Positions 34,046-45,232 of a stretch of 64,000 bases of DNA are shown here, piece after piece (positions within the stretch are counted from its first letter, which is position 1; each line of letters starts with the position of its first letter). The translations under genes were made by a program, and so were the position numbers. The stretch covers positions 2,285,444 through 2,349,443 of the forward strand of contig NZ_LT906450.1 in the NCBI RefSeq assembly GCF_900187265.1, written 5' to 3'. The DNA comes from Rhodococcus rhodochrous (GTDB lineage Bacteria; Actinomycetota; Actinomycetes; Mycobacteriales; Mycobacteriaceae). The notes beneath the pieces are model-generated. The model was not told where the DNA came from. It made no database searches and was given only the letters and a program-made list of their open reading frames with translations.

Positions 34046-34952
34046 CCGGCGGGTTGTCGAGATCGCGTGCCGAGTAGGTGTCGCACGCGTCGACCCGACC
34101 GGTGCGGTAGCCGGCCAGGAACCAGGCCTGACGCTGCTCGGACGATCCGTGCGTCCAGCCCTCCGGGTTCACCCGGCCGGTGGCGGCCCGCTGGATCCGG
34201 TCGTCGCCTACGGCCGATGCTGCCGACAGTGCGTCGCGGATGTCGTTGTCGGTGAGCGGCACGAGGAAGGGCTCTCCGGTGGTCGGCTCGGGAAGCTTGT
34301 CGGCGTGGTAGGCCCACACCCCGGCGTAGCAGTCGGCCTGCAGTTCCGTACGGACGGCGCCGGATTCGGGACCGCGCGGGTCGGCCTGCGCGCGGCCGAG
34401 GTCGCCGAGCTGATTCTGCAGGTGATGCCCGAACTCGTGGGCCACGACGTATTCCTGCGCGAGCGGACCGCCGCTGGCGCCGAACCGTGTCTCGAGTTCG
34501 TCGAAGAAGCTGGTGTCGAAGTAGGCCGTCCGGTCCGCCGGGCAGTAGAACGGCCCGATGTCGCTGGTGGCGTTGCCGCAACCGGTGGACGTGGCAGACG
34601 TGAAGATCTCGACCTCCGGCTGCACGTAGGCCACACCGGTCTGCGTCCCGAACTGCTGTTCCCACACCGAGTCGAGTGACCCGACGGTGTAGAGCACCCG
34701 GCAGTCGACGTTCTCGTTTGCGGCACTGCCGCCGACCTCGCACTGCTCGAGCGCGCTCTCGGCCTGCGGATCGCCGGAGGTGTCGGGTACTCCCGAGCCG
34801 AGCAGGGAGGACGGATCGCCGCCGAACAGCAACGCCAGGATGATGACGATCAGGCCACCGGCCCCGCCGCCGAGAGCGAGCTTTCCACCGCGTCCACCGC
34901 CGCCGGTACGGACACGGCCCGCATCCATGCGTGCACCTTCTCTGAACGTCAT
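34035..34952 (-). CDS. YpfJ-type neutral zinc metallopeptidase
   Basis: 305 residues. A Gly-rich basic N-terminus and one membrane anchor (about 27-45, [19 protein letters not shown]) are followed by an extracytoplasmic peptidase domain. The zinc motif HEFGHH is at 172-177, with a downstream [16 protein letters not shown] segment giving the third ligand. Cys pairs (EQCEVGG, VDCRV, TGCGN, FYCPAD) suggest disulphides outside the cell. The ATG at 34952 is favoured; an ATG eight codons later is also possible. Physiological target unknown. Confidence 0.9.
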   Translation of the reverse strand: MTFREGARMDAGRVRTGGGGRGGKLALGGGAGGLIVIILALLFGGDPSSLLGSGVPDTSGDPQAESALEQCEVGGSAANENVDCRVLYTVGSLDSVWEQQFGTQTGVAYVQPEVEIFTSATSTGCGNATSDIGPFYCPADRTAYFDTSFFDELETRFGASGGPLAQEYVVAHEFGHHLQNQLGDLGRAQADPRGPESGAVRTELQADCYAGVWAYHADKLPEPTTGEPFLVPLTDNDIRDALSAASAVGDDRIQRAATGRVNPEGWTHGSSEQRQAWFLAGYRTGRVDACDTYSARDLDNPPALR

Positions 34953-35091
34953 CGCCGCCGCTTTCTGCTGTGTTCGTCGGATTCGGACAAGCTTGGCACG
35001 AACTATTCGGTACGGGTGCGCTCGGGCCGATCGTGTCTTTCGTAGGATTACAGCCGACGAACCCGTCGCTGATCGTTTCGAAAGGAATTCC

Positions 35092-36879
35092 GTGCTGCGC
35101 ACCCATCTCGCCGGCTCGTTGCGAGCCGAGCACGCCGAGCAGACAGTCACCCTCACCGGTTGGGTTGCCCGGCGACGCGATCACGGCGGGGTCATCTTCA
35201 TCGACCTGCGTGACGCCTCGGGTGTCTCGCAGGTGGTCTTCCGCAGCGCCGGCGTCCTCGAGCAGGCGCACCGGCTCCGCGCGGAGTACTGCGTCCGGAT
35301 CACCGGCAAGGTGGATATCCGCCCCGAGGGCAACCAGAACTTCGAGATCCCCACCGGGGCGATCGAGGTCGACGCCTCCGAGCTCGTGGTTCTCAACGAG
35401 TCCGCCCCGCTGCCGTTCCAGCTCGACGATCAGGTGGGCGAGGAAGCCCGCCTGAAGTACCGCTACCTGGACCTGCGTCGCGAGAAGCCCGGCAAGACCA
35501 TCCGCCTGCGCAGCAAGGTCAACGCTGCGGCTCGCGCGGTGCTCGCCCACCACGAGTTCGTGGAGGTCGAGACGCCGACCCTCACCCGTTCCACGCCGGA
35601 GGGCGCCCGCGACTTCCTGGTGCCCGCCCGCCTGCAGCCCGGCAACTTCTACGCCCTGCCGCAGTCCCCGCAGCTGTTCAAGCAGCTGCTGATGGTCGGA
35701 GGCATCGAGCGCTACTACCAGATCGCCCGCTGCTACCGCGACGAGGACTTCCGCGCCGACCGCCAGCCCGAGTTCACTCAGCTCGACATCGAGATGGCGT
35801 TCGTCAACCAGGACGACGTAATCCTCCTCGCGGAGGAGGTGCTGCACGCGCTGTGGCGTCTGGTGGGCTACGAACTCGAGACCCCGATCCCGCGGATGAC
35901 CTACGCCGAGGCCATGCGCCGCTTCGGCACCGACAAGCCGGATCTGCGTTTCGGCATCGAACTCGTGGAGTGCAAGGAGTTCTTCAAGGACACTACCTTC
36001 CGCGTCTTCCAGGCCGAGTACGTCGGTGCCGTCGTCATGCCCGGTGGTGCGAGCCAGCCGCGTCGTCAGCTCGACGCGTGGCAGGAATGGGCCAAGCAGC
36101 GTGGCGCCAAGGGTCTCGCCTACGTGCTCGTCGGCGAGGACGGCACGCTGAGCGGTCCGGTCGCCAAGAACCTCACCGACGCGGAGCGCGAGGGTCTCGC
36201 CGCACACGTGGGCGCGAACCCCGGCGACTGCATCTTCTTCGCCGCCGGTCCGACCAAGCAGATGCGTGCGCTGCTCGGCGCCGCCCGCGACGAGATCGCC
36301 CGCAAGCTCGATCTGATCGATCCGAACGCCTGGGCGTTCGTGTGGGTGGTCGACGCCCCGCTGTTCGAGCCGGCGGCCGACGCGACCGCGAGCGGTGATG
36401 TGGCCCTCGGTCACTCGGCGTGGACCGCGGTGCACCATGCGTTCACCTCGCCCAAGCCCGAGTACATCGACACCTTCGACACCGATCCGGGTTCTGCGCT
36501 GGCGTACGCCTACGACATCGTCTGCAACGGCAACGAGATCGGTGGCGGCTCGATCCGTATCCACCGTCCCGACATCCAGGAGCGGGTGTTCAAGGTGATG
36601 GGCATCTCGGAGGAGGAGGCGAACGAGAAGTTCGGCTTCCTGCTCGAGGCGTTCAAGTACGGCGCGCCCCCGCACGGAGGCATCGCCTTCGGCTGGGACC
36701 GCATCACCGCACTGCTCGCCGGGGTGGACTCGATCCGCGAGGTCATCGCGTTCCCCAAGTCCGGTGGCGGTGTCGATCCGCTGACCGATGCTCCCGGCCC
36801 GATCACGCCGGAACAGCGCAAGGAGACGGGCATCGACTTCGTGCCCGAACCCGAGACCGAGGGCGCCGACAAGGCCTGA
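35092..36879 (+). CDS. aspS: Aspartyl-tRNA synthetase
   Basis: A bacterial-type class II synthetase of 595 residues: OB-fold anticodon domain ([22 protein letters not shown]), motif 1 ([23 protein letters not shown]), motif 2 ([28 protein letters not shown]), the bacterial GAD insertion (about 300-410), and motif 3 ([14 protein letters not shown]). Mycobacterial relatives are non-discriminating and also charge tRNA-Asn; whether this one is cannot be judged here. The GTG at 35092 follows AAAGGA. An upstream reading frame back to 34780 lies antisense to the metallopeptidase and is not used. Confidence 0.96.
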   Translation: MLRTHLAGSLRAEHAEQTVTLTGWVARRRDHGGVIFIDLRDASGVSQVVFRSAGVLEQAHRLRAEYCVRITGKVDIRPEGNQNFEIPTGAIEVDASELVVLNESAPLPFQLDDQVGEEARLKYRYLDLRREKPGKTIRLRSKVNAAARAVLAHHEFVEVETPTLTRSTPEGARDFLVPARLQPGNFYALPQSPQLFKQLLMVGGIERYYQIARCYRDEDFRADRQPEFTQLDIEMAFVNQDDVILLAEEVLHALWRLVGYELETPIPRMTYAEAMRRFGTDKPDLRFGIELVECKEFFKDTTFRVFQAEYVGAVVMPGGASQPRRQLDAWQEWAKQRGAKGLAYVLVGEDGTLSGPVAKNLTDAEREGLAAHVGANPGDCIFFAAGPTKQMRALLGAARDEIARKLDLIDPNAWAFVWVVDAPLFEPAADATASGDVALGHSAWTAVHHAFTSPKPEYIDTFDTDPGSALAYAYDIVCNGNEIGGGSIRIHRPDIQERVFKVMGISEEEANEKFGFLLEAFKYGAPPHGGIAFGWDRITALLAGVDSIREVIAFPKSGGGVDPLTDAPGPITPEQRKETGIDFVPEPETEGADKA

Positions 36880-36896
36880 TCTCCCGCACTGCCGAT

Positions 36897-36936
36897 GGCG
36901 CGGTGTCGCCCGTCTCCGGACGGGAGGCACCGCGCC
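36897..36936 (+). terminator. Terminator after aspS
   Basis: Outer stem GGCGCGGTG (36897-36905) with CACCGCGCC (36928-36936), inner stem CCCGTC (36909-36914) with GACGGG (36919-36924), separated by small 3-base bulges, 18 bases after the aspS stop. Confidence 0.8.
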
Positions 36937-37060
36937 GTCGTGTGTGCCGTCCGGCGGTGTTCCCGGGTGAGGTTCGTGGGTCCGATGAGGTTTGTGAGGA
37001 TCGTGTCCGGGTATTCCGTCGGTCCGGCGCCAACGGGGGCGACGGGTCGAGGAGGTATCG

Positions 37061-37330
37061 ATGGCCGACGCACGCGTGATCTTCTACAAGCCGCTCGCTC
37101 TCGCAGCCAGTGTGGGAGGCGGCATCCTCGCCGGAGCCGTCTTCAACCAGGTGTGGAAGAAGGTCGGCGGCAGTGACGAACGGCCCGAACCTCAGGATCT
37201 GTCGCAGCGCACCCGAGACGTGCTGATCGCGGCCGCTCTCCAGGGTCTGATCTTCGGTGTCGTGAAGGCAGCCGTGGACCGCGGCACCGCCCGCGGTTTT
37301 CAGAAGGTGACACACGTTTCACCCGAATGA
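37061..37330 (+). CDS. DUF4235 small membrane protein
   Basis: 89 residues with two hydrophobic helices (about 10-29 and 55-70) and the DUF4235 pattern YKPLALAASVGGGILAGAVFNQVWKKV and RDVLIAAALQGLIFGVVKAAVDRGTARGF. The function of the family is unknown. The ATG is preceded by GAGGAGG. Monocistronic, between aspS and a phosphotransferase gene. Confidence 0.9.
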   Translation: MADARVIFYKPLALAASVGGGILAGAVFNQVWKKVGGSDERPEPQDLSQRTRDVLIAAALQGLIFGVVKAAVDRGTARGFQKVTHVSPE

Positions 37331-37534
37331 TCGTGACGTGTCCCGATCGTGATCGGCGTCCGGCGAGCGGAGCCGCCGGGGCGCGAACGGGGACACGCCC
37401 GGATGAGCAGCGATTTTCCCTCACAAAGTAGACAAAAGCGACCTGGTGGGCTGGGCACGGGTGAAGAAGGTCCTGCTCGATCCGAGCATTGTGGACGACC
37501 TCGTCGTGACCGAGAACCTGTAGATTGGGCAGTG

Positions 37535-38698
37535 ATGACCGCAACATTGGCAGACCCCGTGTCCGAGGTGGTTCACGCCGCCGAAGCGCTGCTCACCCGC
37601 CGTACCGGCGCCACGGTGACCCTGACCGATCCCGTGGATCTCGGGGGCAGTGGACGTTCGGTGGTCGTACGGGTACGAGTGGCCGCCAATCCGTTCTCGC
37701 TCCCGCGCACCCTCGTCCTCAAGCAGGTACCGCCCTCGCGTGGTACCGGCCACGTCGACTTCCGCGGGTCCGAGACGGACGAGCAGATCGCCTTCCTCCG
37801 CGAGGCGGTCTCCTACCAGTTCACGACGGCCCTCGCGAAGGATCACCGTCCGGGCGCCGAACTGCTCGCCTACGACTTCGAGGCCCGCCTGCTGGTGCTC
37901 AGCGACCTCGGCGACGCCACCACCCTGTCGGAGGTGCTGCGCAACAGTTCCGAGGCCGCCGGCAACACCCTGATGGCCCTGGCCCAGGCGCTCGGACGCA
38001 TGCATGCCGCGACCGTCGGCCGCGAGGAGGACTTCGCGGCGCTGCTGCGGCGCGCCGATGTCGCGCGCGTCGCCGATGCCGTGTCCCAGCAGGCCCTCGA
38101 TGCTGTGCGGGGCGTGCCCGAACTCCTCGAGGCCGACTTCGGCCTGTCGGTGCCCGAGTCGGTACGCGAGCGCGCCGAGCGGGCGTCCAAGCTGTTCACC
38201 GGCGGGCGTTTCCGGGCCTTCAGCCCGTCCGACCTGTGCCCCGACAACATCGTGGTCGGCGACGCGGGTGTGCAGTTCCTCGACTACGAATGGGGCGGCT
38301 TCCGTGACGCGACCCTCGACATCGCGTATGCCCTCAGCTCGTTCCCGCTGTGCCTGTGCTCGGTGCCGCTGTCCGTCGACCGCATCCGCGCGATGGCCGA
38401 CGCGTGGCGCGCCGAGGTCGTCGCCATGTGGCCGCAGCTGGCCTACGACGAGGTACTCGAGGAGCGGCTGCTCGACGCCCTGCTCGCATGCATCTGGCTG
38501 AGCACGCACCTGTTCCTGCCCGAGGATCATGCGCGGATCGCCTCGGTCCGCGAACACGGACTGTCGGTGCCGCGCATCCCGGCGCTCCGCGCCCGCTGGT
38601 CGCTGCTCGCCGAGTTCGCCACGGCGACAGGCCACGACGACGTCGCCGCACACGCCCGCGACGTGCTCGCCCACCTCGAGGACCGCGCCGCCGGTTAG
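37535..38698 (+). CDS. Aminoglycoside-phosphotransferase-fold protein
   Basis: 387 residues of APH/choline-kinase fold. A glycine loop LGGSGRSVVVRV lies near 38-49, a Lys in the LVLKQVPP strand, and LGRMHAATVG precedes the catalytic loop. The loop reads FSPSDLCPDNIVV, which retains the Asp and Asn of the Brenner motif (HxDxxxxN) but has lost the His, followed by FLDYEWGGFRDATLDIAYAL as the metal-binding Asp. Substrate unknown; antibiotic resistance should not be assumed. The ATG at 37535 is adjacent to a GTG at 37532. Confidence 0.82.
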   Translation: MTATLADPVSEVVHAAEALLTRRTGATVTLTDPVDLGGSGRSVVVRVRVAANPFSLPRTLVLKQVPPSRGTGHVDFRGSETDEQIAFLREAVSYQFTTALAKDHRPGAELLAYDFEARLLVLSDLGDATTLSEVLRNSSEAAGNTLMALAQALGRMHAATVGREEDFAALLRRADVARVADAVSQQALDAVRGVPELLEADFGLSVPESVRERAERASKLFTGGRFRAFSPSDLCPDNIVVGDAGVQFLDYEWGGFRDATLDIAYALSSFPLCLCSVPLSVDRIRAMADAWRAEVVAMWPQLAYDEVLEERLLDALLACIWLSTHLFLPEDHARIASVREHGLSVPRIPALRARWSLLAEFATATGHDDVAAHARDVLAHLEDRAAG

Positions 38699-38729
38699 AG
38701 CGGTCGGTCCGGCAGGCGCCGCTCGCCGT

Positions 38730-40367
38730 CTACACCAGGGGAGCGGCGGGTTCGATCCTCGTCGCGCCGTCGGCCACCCGGTATCCCGCGACGCGGCGCG
38801 CACCGGTGTTCGGATCCGTGCGGTCGCCGATGAAGAACCACTCCATCTGCGTCGCCTCGGGAGTCACCTCGAGCACCCCGTAACCGTGCGAATCCAGTTC
38901 GACGAACCGCACGTGCCGGTTGGCCGCGGTCGCCGTCGCCTCCAGCGCGGGCGACAGGCTCCGCGGGGGCACACCGAGCAACTCGTCGATGTTCGCCGAC
39001 GTCACCGACGGAACCACGAACTCCGTGGCGACGGTGCCCGCACCCGGATAGTCGGCGGCGTCCACCGGGACGTCCATCGCCCACGAGGTGTGGATGTCGC
39101 CGGTGAGGAAGACGACGTTGCGCAGACCCGCCGCCGTGATGGTGTCCATCAACCGCCGACGGTCGGCGGTGTAGCCGTCCCACTGGTCGGTGTTGAAGGG
39201 CACACCTCCGGCCGGCACTCCCACGAGTTCGGTCAGCGCTCCGGTGGTCCGTGGATCGAGGGGCGGTAGGACGATCGGCGAGAACATCACCGAATTGCCG
39301 ATCAACTGCCATCGGGTGGGGGAGGTCGCCAGGCCGGCGGTGAGCCATTCCATCTGGTCCTGTCCGGTCATCGTGCGACCCGGATCGTCGACCTGTCTCC
39401 CGCCTCCGAGAACCTGCTGGGAGCGGTAGCTCCGCAGATCCAGCATCGACAGTTCGGCGAGCCGTCCGTACCGCAGGCGCCGGTAGAGCCGACCACCGTT
39501 CGGGCGCACCGGCATCCACTCGTCGTAGGCCTGCATCGATGCGGCCTTGCGGGAGGCCCAGTCGCCCTCGAGGAGCGGATCGTGGTTCTCCGCGCCACCC
39601 GCCCACGCGTCGTTCGCAGCCTCGTGGTCGTCCCGGATCACGATCCACGGCACTTTTGAGTGCAGCGCCTGCAGGTTCGGGTCGGTCTTGTACTGCGCGT
39701 GCCGGATGCGGTAGTCGGCGAGACTCACGATCTCGTGAGTGGGCTCGTGCGTCCGGACGCCCCTGCCACCGGCGACGGGGAACTTCCCGGCCGCGTACTC
39801 GTACAGATAGTCGCCGAGGTGCATCACGGCGTCGAGATCGTCGCGTGCGGCGAGGTGGCGGTAGGAGGAGAAGAAGCCGCCTTCCCAGTCGGCGCACGAG
39901 ACGACACCGAAGCGCAGGCGTCCGACCGCAGCGTCGTGCGAGGGCGCGGTGGACGTCCTGCCGGTCGGGGAGACGGTTCCGCCGACGCGGAATCGATAGA
40001 AGTAGGTCGTGTCCGGTGCGAGCCCGCGGGCGTCGACCTTGACCGTGTGGTCGGAGACGGAACTCGCCGTCACGGTCCCGCTCGCGACCACCGTGTCGAA
40101 GCTGCTGCTGCGGGCGACCTCCCAGGTGACCGGGAGGTCCGGTCCCGCACCCGAGCCGGGTGTCGCCTCCGGCGAGGGTGTCACCCGGGTCCACAGGATC
40201 ACCGCGTCGGGCAAGGGATCTCCCGAGGCCACGCCGTGCGCGAAGACCGCGGGGGATGCCTGCGCGTGCTGTGTGGTCGAGGCGAAGGCCGCAGCACCCG
40301 CGGCGAGGATCGACAACCGGAGCACGGCGCGGCGGGAGACATGATCGGCGGACGGTGTCGTGGCCAC
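38730..40367 (-). CDS. phoD: PhoD-family alkaline phosphatase/phosphodiesterase, Tat-exported
   Basis: 545 residues. The N-terminus has a twin-arginine signal, SRRAVLRLSILAAGAAAFAS, ending near QAS-PAVFAHG. An N-terminal fibronectin-like PhoD_N domain (FAHGVASGDPLPDAVILWTRV, YFYRFRV) precedes the metallophosphatase with GVVSCADWE, HLGDYLYEY, RDDHEAANDAW and FLTGDIHTSW. It hydrolyses phosphomonoesters or diesters outside the cell, using Ca/Fe in known members. The GTG at 40367 puts the signal about ten residues from the start; a TTG at 40373 is possible. Divergent from rarA. It may be phosphate-starvation induced, but no PHO box was identified. Confidence 0.92.
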   Translation of the reverse strand: MATTPSADHVSRRAVLRLSILAAGAAAFASTTQHAQASPAVFAHGVASGDPLPDAVILWTRVTPSPEATPGSGAGPDLPVTWEVARSSSFDTVVASGTVTASSVSDHTVKVDARGLAPDTTYFYRFRVGGTVSPTGRTSTAPSHDAAVGRLRFGVVSCADWEGGFFSSYRHLAARDDLDAVMHLGDYLYEYAAGKFPVAGGRGVRTHEPTHEIVSLADYRIRHAQYKTDPNLQALHSKVPWIVIRDDHEAANDAWAGGAENHDPLLEGDWASRKAASMQAYDEWMPVRPNGGRLYRRLRYGRLAELSMLDLRSYRSQQVLGGGRQVDDPGRTMTGQDQMEWLTAGLATSPTRWQLIGNSVMFSPIVLPPLDPRTTGALTELVGVPAGGVPFNTDQWDGYTADRRRLMDTITAAGLRNVVFLTGDIHTSWAMDVPVDAADYPGAGTVATEFVVPSVTSANIDELLGVPPRSLSPALEATATAANRHVRFVELDSHGYGVLEVTPEATQMEWFFIGDRTDPNTGARRVAGYRVADGATRIEPAAPLV

Positions 40368-40462
40368 GATCAAGATCCGACCACACGGTCGGTCGTCCGT
40401 CCATGTGAACGACGAACACCGCCGTCGTCCGGGCGTCGGCGCGAGCTTGTAGCGTCGGATGC

Positions 40463-41875
40463 GTGAGTGATCTTTTCGGGGCGAACGACCCGTCTGCCGA
40501 ACCGGACGCCCTGTTCGAGGCGCCACGCGAACCGGAACCCGAGGACGAACCGCAGATCCGCCGGCAACCCGTCGCGGCCGGCGGCGCCGACGCGCCGCTC
40601 GCTGCGCGCATGCGACCGGCGAGTCTCGACGAGGTGGTCGGGCAACAGCACCTGCTCGAACCGGGGGCGCCGCTGCGGCGGCTCGTCGAGGGATCGGGTG
40701 CCGCGTCCGTGGTGCTCTACGGCCCGCCCGGTACCGGGAAGACGACCCTGGCCTCACTGATCTCCGGCGCCACCGGACGCCGGTTCGAAGCGCTGTCCGC
40801 CCTCTCGGCGGGCGTCAAGGACGTGCGTGCCGTCATCGATCTGGCACGCCGCCGCCTCACCCACGGTGAACAGACCGTGCTGTTCATCGACGAGGTCCAC
40901 CGCTTCTCGAAGACCCAGCAGGACGCGTTGCTCGCCGCGGTCGAGAACCGCATCGTGCTGCTCGTCGCCGCGACGACCGAGAACCCGTCGTTCTCCGTGG
41001 TCGCCCCGCTGCTGTCGCGCTCGCTGGTGCTGCAACTGCAGCCGCTCGGGCCCGACGACATCCGGGCACTGCTCGAACGTGCGCGTACCGACGCCCGTGG
41101 ACTCGCGGGGACGGTCGACATCGACGACGACGCCCTCGACCATCTCGTCCGGCTCGCCGGCGGCGACGCCCGCCGTGCTCTGACGGCGCTCGAGGCCTCC
41201 GCCGACACCGCGCTCGCCGTCTCCGGTGGCGACGCGGCCGTCATCGACCTCGCGACCGTGGAGTCGAGCATCGACGAGGCCGCCGTCCGCTACGACCGCG
41301 ACGGCGACCAGCACTTCGACGTCGCGAGCGCCTTCATCAAGTCGCTGCGCGGCTCCGACGTCGACGCGGCCCTGCACTATCTGGCACGGATGATCGTCGC
41401 GGGGGAGGATCCGCGCTTCATCGCCCGGCGCCTGATGATCCAGGCGAGCGAGGAGGTGGGCATGGCCGACCCGACGGCCCTGCAGACGGCGGTCGCCGCA
41501 TCGCAGGTCGTGCAGCAGGTCGGCATGCCCGAAGCCCAGCTCGCGCTCGCCCAGGCCACCATCCACATCGCCACCGCCCCCAAGTCGGGGTCCGTCACCG
41601 CCGCCCTCGGCGCCGCGATCGCCGACGTGAAGGCCGGCAAGGCCGGCCCGGTACCCGCTCACCTGCGCGACGGCCATTACCAAGGCGCGCAGAAGCTCGG
41701 CAACGCGATCGGCTACAAGTTCCCGCACGCGCACCCGGACGGCGTGCTCGCGCAGCAGTACGCCCCGGACGAGCTGGTCGGTGTCGACTACTACGAGCCG
41801 ACCGGCCGTGGCGTGGAACGGGAGCTGTCGGCCCGCCTGCCCAAGCTGCGCCGCATCGTGCGCGGGGAGCGATGA
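40463..41875 (+). CDS. rarA: Replication-associated recombination protein A
   Basis: A 470-residue AAA+ protein of the RarA/MgsA/WRNIP1 family acting at stalled forks. An acidic N-terminus (about 1-40) is followed by [15 protein letters not shown], Walker [10 protein letters not shown], Walker [19 protein letters not shown], sensor 1 [11 protein letters not shown], and C-terminal tetramerisation helices with [28 protein letters not shown] and the HYQGA-type ending. The start is GTG. The gene stands upstream of alaS, as in mycobacteria. Confidence 0.95.
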   Translation: MSDLFGANDPSAEPDALFEAPREPEPEDEPQIRRQPVAAGGADAPLAARMRPASLDEVVGQQHLLEPGAPLRRLVEGSGAASVVLYGPPGTGKTTLASLISGATGRRFEALSALSAGVKDVRAVIDLARRRLTHGEQTVLFIDEVHRFSKTQQDALLAAVENRIVLLVAATTENPSFSVVAPLLSRSLVLQLQPLGPDDIRALLERARTDARGLAGTVDIDDDALDHLVRLAGGDARRALTALEASADTALAVSGGDAAVIDLATVESSIDEAAVRYDRDGDQHFDVASAFIKSLRGSDVDAALHYLARMIVAGEDPRFIARRLMIQASEEVGMADPTALQTAVAASQVVQQVGMPEAQLALAQATIHIATAPKSGSVTAALGAAIADVKAGKAGPVPAHLRDGHYQGAQKLGNAIGYKFPHAHPDGVLAQQYAPDELVGVDYYEPTGRGVERELSARLPKLRRIVRGER

Positions 41876-42044
41876 CGGTCCATCGAAGACCCCGCACGGC
41901 GCCACCGCACGGAAGACTCGATCGGTGCTGCCGTCCAGAAACCACTTTCGGCGGCGCGATAAGCTGAAGAACGGCCGATCGACAGGATCGACCGCCCGTC
42001 CCGGGTAGTTCACACCATCGCCAGACCACAAAAGGACCATCGAC

Positions 42045-44711
42045 GTGCAGACCCACGAGATCCGCAGGCGCTTTCTCGATCACTTCGTGAAGGCGGGACA
42101 CACCGAGGTGCCCAGCGCGTCGCTGATCCTCGCCGATCCCAACCTGCTGTTCGTCAACGCCGGCATGGTCCCCTTCGTGCCCTACTTCCTCGGCCAGCAG
42201 ACCCCGCCCTACACCCGCGCCACGTCGGTGCAGAAGTGTGTGCGCACCCTCGACATCGAGGAGGTCGGCAAGACCACCCGCCACAACACCTTCTTCCAGA
42301 TGGCCGGCAACTTCTCGTTCGGCGACTACTTCAAGGAAGAAGCCATCACCTTCGCGTGGTCGCTGCTCACCGGGTCCGTCGAGGACGGCGGCTACGGCAT
42401 CGATCCCGAGAAGCTGTGGGCGACGGTGTATCTCGACGACGACGAGGCATTCGGGATCTGGCGCGACAAGGTCGGCGTGCCCGAGGAGCGCATCCAGCGC
42501 CGCGGCATGAAGGACAACTACTGGTCGATGGGCATCCCCGGCCCGTGCGGGCCCTGCTCCGAGATCTTCTACGACCGCGGCCCCGACTACGGCGTCGAAG
42601 GCGGCCCCGAGGCCGACGAGGACCGCTACATCGAGATCTGGAATCTCGTCTTCATGCAGAACGAGCGCGGTGAGGGCGGGGCCAAGGACGACTACCCGAT
42701 CCTCGGCCCGCTGCCGAAGAAGAACATCGACACCGGCATGGGTGTCGAGCGCGTCGCCTTCCTGCTCCAGGGCGTCGAGAACGTCTACGAGACCGACCTG
42801 CTGCGCCCCGTGATCGACAAGGCCGCCGAACTCACCGGCGCCGTCTACGGCGCGAAGCACGACGACGACGTGCGTTTCCGCGTCATCGCCGACCACGCCC
42901 GCACCGCGGCGATGCTCATCGTCGACGGCGTCAACCCCGGCAACGACGGCCGCGGCTACGTGCTGCGCCGCCTGCTCCGCCGCATCGTGCGCTCGGCACG
43001 TCTGCTCGGCGCCGACAAGCCGACCATGCGCGAGTTCATGGCGGTCGTGCGCGACACCATGGCTCCGTCCTACCCCGAACTCGACACCGACTTCTCGCGC
43101 ATCGAGACCGTCGCGGTGGGCGAGGAGACGGCCTTCCTCAAGACCCTCGGCACCGGCAGCAAGCTGTTCGAAGGCGCCGTCGAGACCGTGAAGTCGCAGG
43201 GGAAGAACGTGCTCGGTGGCACCGAGGCGTTCACCCTCCACGACACCTACGGGTTCCCGATCGACCTCACCCTCGAGATGGCGGCCGAGGCAGGCCTGAC
43301 CGTCGACGAGGAGGGCTTTCGGTCGCTGATGGCCGAGCAGCGCCAGCGCGCCAAGGACGACGCCCGCGCCCGCAAGCACGCCCACGCCGACCTGACCGTC
43401 TACAAGGAACTCCTCGACCGCGGTCCCACCGAGTTCACCGGCTTCAGCGAGCTGGTGACCGAGGCACACGTGCTCGCCGTCATCACCGGTGGCGAGCGTC
43501 TGCACGCGGCGAGCGCGGGCCAGCAGGTCGAGCTGATCCTCGACCGCAGCCCCCTCTACGCGGAGTCCGGCGGTCAGATCGCCGACATCGGCACCATCAC
43601 CGGCCCGGGCCTGAAGATCAAGGTCGACGACGTCCAGAAGATCGCCAAGCAGTTGTGGACGCACAAGGTCACGGTGCTCGAGGGTCAGGTCGTCGAAGGC
43701 GACGCCGTCCTCGTGCAGGTCGATCCCGGGTGGCGCAAGGGCGCCACCCAGGGTCACTCCGGCACCCACCTGGTCCATGCCGCGCTGCGCGAGGTGCTCG
43801 GCCCCAACGCCGTGCAGGCCGGTTCGCTCAACAAGCCCGGCTACCTGCGCTTCGACTTCTCGTGGCCGGGCGCGTTGTCCGAGCAGCAGAAGCAGGACAT
43901 CGAGGCCGTCACCAACGAGGCCGTCGCGGCGAACTATCCCGTCAACACCTTCGTCACCGACCTCGACAAGGCCAAGAAGATGGGTGCGATGGCCCTGTTC
44001 GGCGAGAACTACGGCGACGAGGTCCGCGTCGTCGAGATCGGTGGCCCGTTCTCGATGGAGCTGTGCGGCGGTACGCACGTGCAGCACTCCTCGCACGTCG
44101 GCACCGTCACGCTCCTCGGTGAGCAGTCCGTCGGTTCCGGTATCCGCCGCGTCGAGGCGTACGTCGGTCTCGACTCCTACCGCCACCTGGCGAAGGAACG
44201 CGCGCTGCTCGCAGGCCTGTCCTCGACCCTGAGGGTTCCCTCCGAGGAGGTGCCCGGACGTGTCGAGGCCCTGCTCGACCGACTCAAGGCCGCCGAGAAG
44301 GAACTCGAGAAGACCCGCGCCGCGAACGTCGCCGCCGCAGCCGGAACGTACGCGGGCAAGGCGCAGCGCGTCGGTGATGTGCTCGTCGTGGCCGAGGCCG
44401 CCCCGGAGGGTGTCGTCGGCAACGACCTGCGCACGCTCGCGTCCGACGTCCGTGGCCGGCTCGGCACGGAGCCCGCCGTGGTGCTGCTTCTCGGCAACGC
44501 CGACGGCAAGGTGCCCTTCGTCGTCGCCACCAGCAAGGCCGCGCAGGAGAAGGGCATCAAGGCCGGCGACCTCGTCGCGAGCTTCGGTCCCGCGATCGGT
44601 GGTCGCGGTGGCGGCAAGCCCGACATGGCGCAGGGCGCAGGGTCGGATCCGGCCGGTATCCCGGCAGCACTCGACGCCTTCCGTGCCCGACTGAGCGAGC
44701 TGGCCGGCTGA
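42045..44711 (+). CDS. alaS: Alanyl-tRNA synthetase
   Basis: 888 residues. Class II catalytic core ([64 protein letters not shown]), tRNA-recognition helices, editing domain with zinc ligands [11 protein letters not shown] and CGGTHVQH, and a C-Ala/DHHA1 domain ending [15 protein letters not shown]. All domains of bacterial AlaRS are complete. The GTG at 42045 follows AAAGGACCATCGAC. It is followed by ruvX after two bases, making an alaS-ruvX-mltG-aroE transcription unit likely. Confidence 0.97.
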   Translation: MQTHEIRRRFLDHFVKAGHTEVPSASLILADPNLLFVNAGMVPFVPYFLGQQTPPYTRATSVQKCVRTLDIEEVGKTTRHNTFFQMAGNFSFGDYFKEEAITFAWSLLTGSVEDGGYGIDPEKLWATVYLDDDEAFGIWRDKVGVPEERIQRRGMKDNYWSMGIPGPCGPCSEIFYDRGPDYGVEGGPEADEDRYIEIWNLVFMQNERGEGGAKDDYPILGPLPKKNIDTGMGVERVAFLLQGVENVYETDLLRPVIDKAAELTGAVYGAKHDDDVRFRVIADHARTAAMLIVDGVNPGNDGRGYVLRRLLRRIVRSARLLGADKPTMREFMAVVRDTMAPSYPELDTDFSRIETVAVGEETAFLKTLGTGSKLFEGAVETVKSQGKNVLGGTEAFTLHDTYGFPIDLTLEMAAEAGLTVDEEGFRSLMAEQRQRAKDDARARKHAHADLTVYKELLDRGPTEFTGFSELVTEAHVLAVITGGERLHAASAGQQVELILDRSPLYAESGGQIADIGTITGPGLKIKVDDVQKIAKQLWTHKVTVLEGQVVEGDAVLVQVDPGWRKGATQGHSGTHLVHAALREVLGPNAVQAGSLNKPGYLRFDFSWPGALSEQQKQDIEAVTNEAVAANYPVNTFVTDLDKAKKMGAMALFGENYGDEVRVVEIGGPFSMELCGGTHVQHSSHVGTVTLLGEQSVGSGIRRVEAYVGLDSYRHLAKERALLAGLSSTLRVPSEEVPGRVEALLDRLKAAEKELEKTRAANVAAAAGTYAGKAQRVGDVLVVAEAAPEGVVGNDLRTLASDVRGRLGTEPAVVLLLGNADGKVPFVVATSKAAQEKGIKAGDLVASFGPAIGGRGGGKPDMAQGAGSDPAGIPAALDAFRARLSELAG

Positions 44712-44713
44712 GC

Positions 44714-45232
44714 GTGGCCGAAACGCCGCGCCCCGATCGTCCCGGAGAGGACGATCCCGGCCGTGGTCGCCGCATCGCAGTCGACGTCGGCAGCGTCCGG
44801 ATCGGGGTCGCCTCCAGCGACCCCGACGGCATCCTCGCCACCCCCGTCGAGACGGTGCCGCGTTCGAAGGTACGCGGACCCGACGCACCCGATATCCGGC
44901 GCATCGTCGACATCGTTAGGGAATACGAGGCTGTTGAGGTTATCGTCGGGCTGCCGCAGACACTGCGCGGTGAGCCCGGCAAGGCTGCGAAACTGGCGAG
45001 CGACTTCGCGCGTCGACTTCGCCGTGCCCTACCCGACGTTCCCGTGCGCCTGGCCGACGAACGCTTCACGACGGTCACTGCGGCGCGTGCCCTCCGCGAG
45101 AGCGGGGTGAGTGCGCGAGGTGCGCGGCCGGTCATCGACCAGGCTGCCGCCGTGGCCATCTTGCAGGGTTGGTTGGACGAGCGGAGTTCGGTAGTGAACG
45201 AGTCGGGGCGTGACGCGGGGGGCAGCCGGTGA
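44714..45232 (+). CDS. ruvX: Putative pre-16S rRNA nuclease RuvX (YqgF)
   Basis: 172 residues of RNase H-like fold: [71 protein letters not shown] and a C-terminal [16 protein letters not shown]. It matures the 16S rRNA 5' end in E. coli and was first labelled a Holliday junction resolvase. The start GTG lies two bases after alaS, and the end overlaps mltG by four bases. Confidence 0.94.
   Translation: MAETPRPDRPGEDDPGRGRRIAVDVGSVRIGVASSDPDGILATPVETVPRSKVRGPDAPDIRRIVDIVREYEAVEVIVGLPQTLRGEPGKAAKLASDFARRLRRALPDVPVRLADERFTTVTAARALRESGVSARGARPVIDQAAAVAILQGWLDERSSVVNESGRDAGGSR

Noticed and set aside
37535-38698. Antibiotic-resistance aminoglycoside phosphotransferase
   Set aside because: The fold is present but the catalytic His is missing and the family is broad, so a resistance label is not justified.
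41876-42044. Possible riboswitch or T-box upstream of alaS
   Set aside because: No T-box consensus, specifier loop or terminator/antiterminator pair can be seen; treated as an ordinary promoter region.
41595-44888. A 1,097-codon open frame antisense to alaS
   Set aside because: High-GC codon bias keeps antisense frames open; its translation is Val/Gly/Asp/Arg-rich without any domain, while alaS on the other strand is complete.
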